Source: Cladobotryum mycophilum (taxonomy: Eukaryota; Ascomycota; Sordariomycetes; Hypocreales; Hypocreaceae). From it: a stretch of DNA of 64,000 nt. The first letter of the stretch is position 1, and each line of letters starts with the position of its first letter. A program made the translations under genes and the position numbers. Below the pieces are notes generated by a model, which saw nothing but the letters and a program-made list of their open reading frames with translations, was not told the DNA's origin and searched no databases. The stretch is from positions 2,728,001-2,792,000 of the forward strand of contig JAVFKD010000016.1 of NCBI GenBank assembly GCA_036429605.1, in the 5' to 3' direction. Below, piece after piece: positions 48,356 through 56,578 of the stretch.

Positions 48356-49500
48356 ATGCAGGGCTTCAACATGGGACGCTACGTCCCCCCGGACCTCGAG
48401 GGCACCACCTCCGCCAACAAGCTGCACAAAAACACCCCCTCGGCGCCCGCGCCTCCAAGCTCTCCTCCCACGGCGTCCTCACCGTCCGCTTCGAGATGCC
48501 GTTCCCCATATGGTGCGGCACCTGCCCGAAGCCCACCGTCATCGGCCAGGGCGTGCGCTTCAACGCCGAGAAGAAGCGCGAGGGGAGCTACTACACCACG
48601 CCCGTGTGGGGGTTCCGGTTCAAGCACGCGGCCTGCGGGGGGTGGATCGAGATGAGGACGGATCCTAAGAATACGGCGTACGTGGTCGTCGAGGGGGCGA
48701 AGAAGAGGGACACCGGGGAGGACAAAGCGAGGGACGGGGATACTGTCATCTTGACCGACGGGGAGCGCGAGGCCCTGCGCCAGAATGCGTTTGGCAGCCT
48801 GGAAAAGACGATTGAAGACCGCGAGGCGCTCGCACTGGCGACGGAGCGGATAGACGACCTGCTCGACGTGTCGTCCCGGCAGTGGGACGACCCATACGCC
48901 CAGAACCAACGGTTGCGAAGGGCCTTTCGCGTGGGGAGGAAAGAAAGGGAGAAACTTGCCGCGGCGACGGAGGAGTTAAAGGACAGAATGAGTCTGGGGA
49001 TGGATATCCTGCCCGAGACAGAAGAGGACGCAAGAAGGGCTGCGCTCGTGGACTTTGGGGCGCTGGACGAGACCGACTCGACGGACAGGGCACTTTCGAA
49101 ACCCCTCTTTGCATCAAAGAAGCCCACGACGACGCAATCATCATCATCATCGTCAAAAGCAAAAACAACGGCCCCCAAGTTGAAATCCGAAAAGCAAGCC
49201 TCCAAGCGAAAAGAGAACCTCGTTTCCAAACTCATGTCCAACACGAGGGCGGCTCAAGACCCTTTCCTAATAAACAGCCGCACCGGCACGGACGACAAAT
49301 TGTCGGCAAAATTGCTTCCAGGCGTCAAGCGGAAACGCGCAGACAACAACGACAATGACAACGACACAAACAATACCAACACCAACACTCCTACACCACC
49401 TCCCATAGCTAAGAGGCAAGATCAGCCGCCTGCGAAAGTTTCCGCGCAGGAAAAAAGCGTTCCAGGTGCATTGGTGGCTTACGACTCGGACGATGAATGA
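48356..49500 (+). CDS. YJU2/CWC16 family (CCDC130-type) splicing factor (one-base frame break)
   Basis: Nuclear spliceosome-associated protein. With one base restored the single exon encodes 381 residues. The family N-terminus MQGFNMGRYVPPDLEGTT and NKLHKKHPLGARASKLSS leads to RFEMPFPIWCGTCPKPTVIG, then GVRFNAEKKREGSYYTTPVW and KHAACGGWIEMRTDPKNTAY. The zinc-type Cys residues (CGTC and C in AACGGW) are present. The long charged C-terminus includes KRKRADNNDN-type nuclear localisation and Asn/Asp-rich low complexity, and ends VAYDSDDE. GRYVPPD and the CCDC130-like layout favour the CCDC130/Saf4 branch over Yju2 itself. The given sequence breaks at the A5 run 48428-48432; one more A restores KKHPLGARA (adding a C at 48435-48439 would restore phase but lose the His). 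A caller would wrongly start at 48496. Confidence 0.92.
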
Positions 49501-50113
49501 TGAATGATAATGATTAAAATGACCTTATGGGGTTTGGGCGTTGGATTATGGGAATCAAGGTACAATCATAGCGGCATAGAAATACGATACCCTGGGGATG
49601 GCACTGCATTGGATAGCAGGCACATAATATAATTTCCGCATACAAATTTCGTTCTTCATCATTTTTGCCTCATGCGCATCCTAATAGTCTAAACTGGCAA
49701 TGCAACTGGACGCTGTGTCTCGTAAAGTTTCAAAGGTCCCTTCATTACCGAATAACTTACCTACCACGCATTCCAGAAAATACATATCAAATGCAAGACA
49801 AATGACGGTCCACGCAATCCCAATGCTGCTGTTGTTGTTGCTTGCTGCTGCTACTCCTCCCCTCCTATCTTAGTCGAGGCTGGAGAACGCCTCCCAAAAA
49901 AGCTTTGCCTATGCAACAAGCTTGTCCCGTCTTGTAATTGGAAAAAAAATTGTTGAAAGAATGAGACGCCCAAAATAAAAAAGAGAAAGGCGGGAGAGAA
50001 ATAAAAACGCCATTTGTTGTGCCCGTGTGCCATCCCGTCCAAATCAGACGCCGTGAAAAGTATGATTGTAGTAATGCTGTTGTGAGCTCCCAGAAATGAA
50101 TGCTGTTGAGATA
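49501..50113. other. Convergent 3' flanks
   Basis: Sequence between the YJU2-family stop codon and the UBC8 stop codon. It contains CTG-rich (TGT/TGC) runs near 49825-49855. No gene seen. Confidence 0.5.
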
Positions 50114-51304
50114 TTAGACGTCATCCATTTGGCCGGCCGGCTCTTCCTCTTCGTCGTCGAAGCTCGCCACCGAGGACATGTCATCCTCGTCTTCGCTTTC
50201 TGCGCCGGCCTCGTCGGCAGCGTCCTTGTTTGCGTATTTCTGGACATACTCTACAACCAAAAAACACATCAGCATGTGGGGGAAATCGAAATGGCCATCC
50301 TGCTGCAAAGAATAACTCTTCCCTTCTCCTGTCGTACCTTTGACCTTAGCATCGTAGCTCTTGGGCTCCCGAATTAGCAATGCTGCCGCTTCGCCATTGA
50401 GAGGATCGGTGGGGTTGGGATAGCGGAGTAGCTGTGGCAGAAAGACCTCGAAGATGTTGATCATATCAAACATGGGTGACCAAGTCTGGTTGATAACATC
50501 CAGACAAACAGACCCAGACCTATCCAGAAAAAAAAACCATCGTCTCAGTATAACGTCTCTTTTTCTGATAAATATTTGCTCATTTCCCCTCTCCATGCAA
50601 ACCAAAACCAGGTGCAGCAGCACGACTCACAGCTCGTCAATATTGGGGTGGAAGATGCGGTTCACGAAACCGATGCTCGGTGACTTGTAGGGGTAGGCGT
50701 CCGGGAGTTCGACGTGGACCTTCCAAAGGCCGCCCTCGAAAGGAGCTACAGTGGCAAGTCAGTCCGCTTATCCGCGTCGTCTGCCGTGTAACATGGACTC
50801 AACTTACTCTCAGCTGGACCTTTGAATCGAACAAAGAACTCCTGCCTGTTGGTCTTCGGTCAGGACGTGGATTCGAAAATACCGAGTGGGTCGGCTGAGG
50901 CGGAAGGGGAGGGAGGGGGTGTACGGGAGTGCTCACACTGTTGCGAGTCAGTTAGTAATGTTGGGTCTTACACGCGGAGGGAAGCATGACCTACTATTAT
51001 CGTTGACGAGTGTCACCTCATAGTCGCTCATGAGCCTAATTGAATCAGTTTTTTTTGTTTTTTTATCACCGCGAAGGAAGTGCCGGAGCCGTAGGTAAGT
51101 AAGTTTCGTACATTCTGTCAGCATGTTAGTCAAGTGATTGGGGTTGTTCAGGGGATTATTAGTATTATTGCATGCATACTTCATGACCTGAATAGCCAAG
51201 TCAAGTCAAACAGTCAGCTTTTGTAATCGTAATCGGCCTTAAATACCAAGGTACACATTTTCACAACTCACATCAGTCTCGATACGACGACGAGGACTAC
51301 TCAT
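50114..51304 (-). CDS. UBC8: Ubiquitin-conjugating enzyme E2, Ubc8/UBE2H type, with microexons
   Basis: E2 enzyme; the yeast relative Ubc8 acts in regulated degradation of gluconeogenic enzymes and the human relative UBE2H works with the CTLH/GID ligase. Nine exons are needed: 51272-51304, 51180-51187 (8 nt), 51112-51114 (3 nt), 50995-51035, 50937 (1 nt), 50808-50845, 50631-50745, 50338-50519 and 50114-50250. They total 558 nt, 185 residues. The product reads MSSPRRRIETDVMKMLMSDY, then [40 protein letters not shown] (catalytic Cys in SVCLDV) and FLPQLLRYPNPTDPLNG. It ends in an acidic tail (ESEDEDDMSSVASFDDEEEE), as in Ubc8/UBE2H. All introns are GT-AG. Skipping the microexons shortens or alters conserved helix 1 and beta 1. 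The start is the ATG giving the family N-terminus. Confidence 0.93.
50937..50937 (-). other. Putative single-nucleotide exon (T) of UBC8
   Basis: Minus strand: branch-like CTAAC, acceptor GCAACAG, one T, then donor GTGAGC. The previous exon ends AAT A (50995) and the next begins G CAG GAG (50845), so the T completes ATG and gives NDNMQEFF, matching the family. A competing model uses a poor donor (GTCATG) to give NDNSRQEFF, with one extra residue. Confidence 0.7.
51112..51114 (-). other. Putative 3-nt exon (AAT) of UBC8
   Basis: Minus strand: CTAAC branch-like site, acceptor GCTGACAG, AAT, donor GTACGA. It joins the 8-nt exon (51180-51187) to 51035 as DVMKMLMSDYEV, keeping the 12-residue spacing recalled for yeast Ubc8 and human UBE2H. 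Skipping it stays in frame but removes one residue (DVMKLMSDYEV), so it could also be an optional exon. Confidence 0.65.
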
Positions 51305-52549
51305 TATTGCGGTTGGTAGCGGAGGAGGCGGCGGGGTGTTTGCTTATTCTGTCGTTTCAACCGTTTCAAGGGCGTGGTCTCTCTCCCTCGTTGGTCAGGG
51401 AGTCGTTGAGTCAGATCACAGAGAGAGGCGTCACTTGCGACGGAGGGGACGAGCGTTTCGCTTCGGGGCGGGACAAGGAAGGGCTCGGCCCGTGAATGCA
51501 GAAGGTGAGATGTACAAGAGAGGATGAAATGAAATGAAGAAATGAATGGTTGAAACAGCCCAGGTTGGGACGCTGAGGGATGCGATCAGAGAATGCAAGA
51601 GGCGGAAGAGAAGACGGGCGAGGAGGGGGGGCCAAACGTGATTCAGTAGTAATATTTGTTTGTCTGCTCTGATCTATCCCCAATAGTTCCCAAGTCACGA
51701 GGGGTTACTGGGCTAAATTGAGCTAATACTAGAATGGTGGCCGGTTGGCGGAACAATGACGTACGTATCTGGGAGCATGTAGGTACTACCCTGCAGTGAT
51801 TGATGGATTGTATTTGTGGATTATCCAGGAAGACACCCGAAGCTTTGCCGGAGAGGTAACTGGAAGCTGCTTGGTCAAATAATGGAGTTGACATCTTATT
51901 CATACTGTGCTAACCTTTGGCTTAGATACTTTCCAAAAGTATTATTCCATCAACGGCCGACGGATAAAAAGTATCCATTACATTGGCGCGGTCGGCGATG
52001 GAATAAAAAAGTGCTAATGTAAGAATGAAAATGGTTCATGCAACATTAGATGGCGCCATTGGCATTGGAGGAGCGAGGTAAGGATGTCCAGGTACTAACA
52101 GGCATGTGCACATTTGGCTTCCGGAGGATGAGGTTCCTTGTCCTGAGATATGCACAAGCATCTACGTACTCCGTATGTACTTCCTACAGAGTACCTACCT
52201 ACCTGTAAGAATACCTAATAAATTAGTAATTATGGATTTATATGGATGGCATTGCATGCATTCACTCACTCCAAGTGCTCCGTATGGTTGGTTCAACTGG
52301 CCTCTCATACCGCCTTCTCGTCACAAATCATAAAGCAAGACAATAATCAATCAATCAAATCAACGCGATTCATACCGGCAGCATCATCATGTAGGAATGA
52401 CTTACGTCTATTTCGAACCCTTGAACTGGCGGTTATCATAACTGATATGAAACCAGTAGCTTAGAATAGAGTCCCTGAAGATGATGAGGATGATCACGCT
52501 GATGATCATGCTGATAATACTACCTACTCCTTACCGAGCACATACATGA

Positions 52550-52575
52550 TGATAATAATAATAATAATAATAATA
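52550..52575. repeat. (ATA)n microsatellite
   Basis: About eight ATA/TAA units, flanked on both sides by TACATGA-like sequence. Confidence 0.85.
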
Positions 52576-52659
52576 CATGAAGGATTTTGCTTTACTAAAC
52601 TCAAACCCCCATAAGCGGTGTCTGTAATATGACATGGAGTAATGTTTGTAATTGAAGGC

Positions 52660-52684
52660 ATCATCATCATCATCATCATCATCA
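52660..52684. repeat. (ATC)n microsatellite
   Basis: About eight CAT/ATC units. Another ATGATG-rich stretch lies at about 52478-52515. Confidence 0.85.
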
Positions 52685-54137
52685 AGACATCGATACTACC
52701 TACATGTACGTCCTCCATACTGGATCCATCTGGACCTACATACCACCCCTAGCTAGCATGTATGCAATCATTTCTCAGAATAATCTTGACGAGTCATGAT
52801 CTGCTCATCGTCTATCGATTCTCAAACTAACCCTTACCCAAGCTCCTTACATGCATGCACACAAGGCACAAGGAGGATGAGGGACGAGAAGGATTCGGTT
52901 AATCTAGTGCACATCCGTTTCCAGGGAGAGCGATCCTTAAAAAGCCACACTTATAATTTGATCCATGGATTATCTTACCCGCCATCACAACCATATCGGC
53001 GACCCGGCGGCATGAGGCCCATCATCACCGAAATACCTCGGCATAAGCTAGAACGGTTTTTACGGCAAACCCGGCCGTCCGACCGTTCCGAGGGTCAACG
53101 GGGGTTTCATGGGACTGGATTTAGGGGGAGGGGGGGGGAAGAGGGAGAATGAGAAGGAATAGAGAGAGAGGAAGACAATGAGGAGGAGAGGAGGAGGGGG
53201 GTGGTTGGTTCGGTGCATTTTCTTCCCTCCTCCCTTTCTCCCCCGTTGCAGTGAGATTGTGAGATGGATGCCAGTGAAAGGATGGACCTATTTGGAACCT
53301 GCCGCAGAAGCTTCCAGGGCCCTTCAGGCTTCTGCCATGTTGGTTCCAGCACGAGCCCTGAAAAGAGGTCACTTTAACCACACCTGGCCAGGGCTTGTTT
53401 AGTGGACCTCAGAGAGTACCGACGCCGTAGGACAGTGGACGGCAAAAGCTTGTAGGGGGGCGTGAGTGAGTGACTGCGGAAAATGGATGCCGCCGGGTCG
53501 GGTGATTTCTAGTGCTGAGAACTGCCCTGTAATTCCGAGTACAGCACCAGCGCCAGCGCAGAAGAGCGCAGGATCTAATGCAAATAAGAAAACCGAGCCG
53601 AGAAGACCAAACGAAATGGATTGGATCCATGGATGGATGCGATGGAATGGATGTCAACCTTGGTACTGTACTAGAGTGACCAAGCAAGTGACCTAACCTA
53701 AGCGGCCACTACTACCAACTGGAAGGTACCGTACCGACTTGCTTGTAGGTATGCTAGTACCTTTCCTCTGCTATGGATACTCAATTCTACAACGTAAAAA
53801 CTATCATGACTGGGGGTGAATAAAAGCGCTTTGTCCGCCCCCCGGACCGTCGCCAGAGGATTCTTTTCCTTTATCATCCCCAGATTGGATCTGTATTTAA
53901 AATCTGATATTTTATCATTTTTCTCTCTTCAAGTTTCATCTTCAGTTGTTTGTTCCCTTTCAGTCTTCATTTTTCTCTTTTCCTTATACCACACCATCTG
54001 AGATTCCATCCATCTACAAGTAATAACCCGACCTTATCCCAAGCAAGCCCCTGGCCATTTTCGGACTGTACTTGTACATCTTGTACCTGCCCTACCAAAA
54101 TACAACCGTTACAGTACCACCACGCTCCACTGTAGCC

Positions 54138-55333
54138 ATGTCACTGGCCACTTCTCTCAGTAGGTCGTGTGCCGCCTTGGCACGCAGAAGCACGCGACCC
54201 TGTATGAGCCTCAATGCCTCTACCACCACTTCACTTACACGACCTTCAACCTCATTCTTGTCCAACACTACCGCTACCACCACCAGCAGCAATGCCATCT
54301 CTTCTCAGAACCGCTATAGCTCCCATTCGCCAATGGGTGCCCCACCTGCCATTTCTCGAAAGAAGGTTACCATGGGTACCTTAAAGTCCCTCTATAAAAA
54401 GGGCGAACCAATCACCATGATCACTGCTCATGACTTCCCCAGCGCACACGTCGCCGATCATGCCGGAATGGACATGGTCCTAGTCGGCGACAGCTTGGCC
54501 ATGGTAGCTCTTGGAATGGAAGACACAAGCGAAGTCGTATTAGAAGAGATGCTGCTTCATTGCCGATCCGTTGCACGAGCTACAAAGAGTGCCTTCACTG
54601 TAAGGATCCCCATAGATACCCCATACCCCGTCCTTCATCCACATCCACATGCCCCACCTCCATTGCCACCATGCATCAGATATCACTAACCATACATCGA
54701 CTTTTGCAGATTGGCGATCTACCTATGGGAACATACGAGGTCTCACCCGAGCAGGCCTTGGAAACAGCCATTCGCTTCATCAAGGAAGGCAGGGTTCAGG
54801 GCGTTAAGCTTGAGGGCGGCCAGGAATTCGCTTCCACTATCCGCAAGATCAACAATGCAGGTATCCCGGTCCTCGGCCATGTGGGGCTCACGCCACAGCG
54901 GCAGAACGCCCTGGGAGGCTTCCGTGTCCAAGGCAAGACGTCTGACGGTGCCATGAAGGTCCTTGACGATGCTCTGGCCGTTCAGGCCGCCGGGTGCTTT
55001 GCCGTTGTCCTCGAGGCTGTGCCTGCCGAGGTGGCTGCCCTGATTACTGAACGGCTGTCCATACCTACCATCGGCATCGGCGCCGGCGCCGGCTGCTCGG
55101 GTCAGGTCCTCGTCCAAACTGACATGACGGGTAACTTTCCTCCTGGCAGATTCCTCCCCAAGTTCGTCAGGAAATATGGCGATGTCTGGGGCGAGGCCAT
55201 GAAGGCTATTGAATCCTATCGAGATGATGTGAAGAGCCGACAGTACCCTGCTCAGGAGCACACGTATCCGATGCCGGCAGAAGAGTTTGAGACCTTTGCC
55301 AAGGCTGTCAAAGGACTATCCTTGAATTCTTAA
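54138..55333 (+). CDS. panB: Ketopantoate hydroxymethyltransferase (PanB/Ecm31)
   Basis: Makes ketopantoate from 2-oxoisovalerate and methylene-tetrahydrofolate in pantothenate (vitamin B5/CoA) synthesis. Exons 54138-54599 and 54710-55333 (110-nt intron) give 361 residues. The N-terminal 60 or so residues are Ser/Thr/Arg-rich without acidic residues (MSLATSLSRSCAALARRSTR), a likely mitochondrial presequence. PanB core motifs are TMGTLKSLYKKGEPITMIT, MDMVLVGDSLAMVALG (metal Asp), VKLEGGQEFASTIRKI, IPVLGHVGLTPQR, AGCFAVVLEAVPAEVA (catalytic Glu) and SIPTIGIGAGAGCSGQVLV. An upstream in-frame ATG at 54072 is possible, but 54138 gives a cleaner presequence. It is convergent with ATG12, with about 275 bp between the stop codons. 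Confidence 0.95.
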
Positions 55334-55608
55334 TGATTTTCTTTTGTTCTTTCATTCTTTCTTTTCCAACTTAAAAAAAAGGGTGCTGGTGGCTCATGTC
55401 GAATTTTCTTTTTCATATTTTGCATGTACTACTAAGACCGGCCAAGTTCAAAGCTTGGCCGTGACGTTTCAGTTGGAGCAAGCACATTGCATTCATTCCA
55501 CGGCGTCTTGGGAGGGCAGAATTGTTAATCTTGCATGAGGCGTTTTGAGTATTTCTGGCCAAGAAAAAGAAGAGGGAGGAGATACCAGGATGAAGCTGGA
55601 TTTGTCTG

Positions 55609-56082
55609 TCATCCAAAAGCTGGGGTTATAGAATAGGCAACCACAAGTTGGTCCTGCGCGTTTTTAAAACACTGAAAAATCTATAATTAGTTATCTTGTC
55701 TTGAATAATGATTGCCATCATGACCGACCTGATGCAGATTCCCAACTATCTCGTCCAGTGATGGAGCAAACGCCTGGTTTACGTAGAGAAACACGCTGTC
55801 CGTATCCTTGCACCGCAGCTTACGCCGCAAATACCGTACGACCTCCTCAAACTTGCGCGCTGCACTGATTTTGCAGACATCCTGTGCGAGGAGCGGCGCG
55901 GAACCGACAGGCTTGAACTTGACCACTACTTTGCTCTCCGGTGGGAACCCGCCTGCGCTGGCTAGAGCTGCGGTTGCGTCCCTGGGGAGGTCTGCTAGCA
56001 TCACCGAGGCGCTCATGGTCAGAGGGATCTCGGGCGAGGCAGCACCGCTGAGGCGGTTGTTGTCTGAGTCGTTGTCTGGCAT
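55609..56082 (-). CDS. ATG12: Ubiquitin-like autophagy protein Atg12
   Basis: Conjugated through its C-terminal Gly to Atg5, forming the E3-like complex for Atg8 lipidation in autophagosome formation. Exon 1 (55729-56082) and exon 2 (55609-55671) give 138 residues. A disordered, acidic N-terminus (MPDNDSDNNRLSGAASPEIP) is followed by the ubiquitin-like fold: KVVVKFKPVGSAPLLAQDVC, RKFEEVVRYLRRKLRCKDTD, VFLYVNQAFAPSLDEIVGNL, HQCFKNAQDQLVVAYSITPAFG. The last residue is the conjugated Gly. The intron (55672-55728, 57 nt) begins with the weak donor GTCGGT. If it is retained, the frame runs on to a false end without the Gly, so a single-exon 131-residue model is wrong. Confidence 0.94.
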
Positions 56083-56578
56083 AGGAGAGGCGGGGTGGGA
56101 GGGGGGAGGTGGTTGAGATCCATAATTTTTTTTGCTTGTAGTATTGAGGTGATGTATGGTGAAATGGTGAATTTGTATGATCTAGAAGAAGAGAGATTGA
56201 CGTCGTGAGTGAGTTGTTGTGGCGGTAGCAAAGACGAGCTGATGGTCATGAGGGTTCGAAGTGAGGCAGTGAAGAGGGACGGACCACATGTAGCTTGTAC
56301 AGTGTGTAATACAGTGCAACATTCCGTGTCTGGCCTCACTCTAGCATCTTCAGATATTCACCAAGCAAATGATTGCCCGATATTTTCAATCTTGCCATTA
56401 AATGTAAAAAGAAACTCACATTAAACCTCAGAGTTATATCATAAAACAAGGGAAAAAAATCATCAACTTAAAAAAAGCCAACAATGTCAGTATCAAAACT
56501 TACACACTGTGCAGCCATCCATATCACATAATTATCATACCACCTGCCAACCTTATCATGCCACCATCGTCGTCATCA
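56083..56578. other. Intergenic, ATG12 promoter and PAL 3' flank
   Basis: About 500 bp between the ATG12 start codon and the PAL stop codon, both on the minus strand. No coding region seen. Confidence 0.5.

Larger units (their letters stand above)
51305..54137. other. 2.8 kb gene-free region
   Basis: Contains the UBC8 promoter side and the PanB promoter side. It has a TACTCCGTA motif (52167-52175), TAA and ATC microsatellites, and a pyrimidine-rich tract before PanB (about 53910-54000). The long frame on both strands around 53107-53402 is due to purine-rich DNA. Confidence 0.5.

Noticed and set aside
48591..49244. 217-codon minus-strand frame over the YJU2-family gene
   Set aside because: It is Ser-rich antisense of a conserved protein, with no family features.
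53107..53402. Overlapping frames on both strands at a GGA/TCC-rich stretch
   Set aside because: Low-complexity purine/pyrimidine DNA; no protein-like composition.
2997..55333. A CoA-biosynthesis cluster linking the PPCDC-like fusion and PanB
   Set aside because: The genes are 50 kb apart with unrelated genes between, and the PPCDC-like protein lacks catalytic residues.
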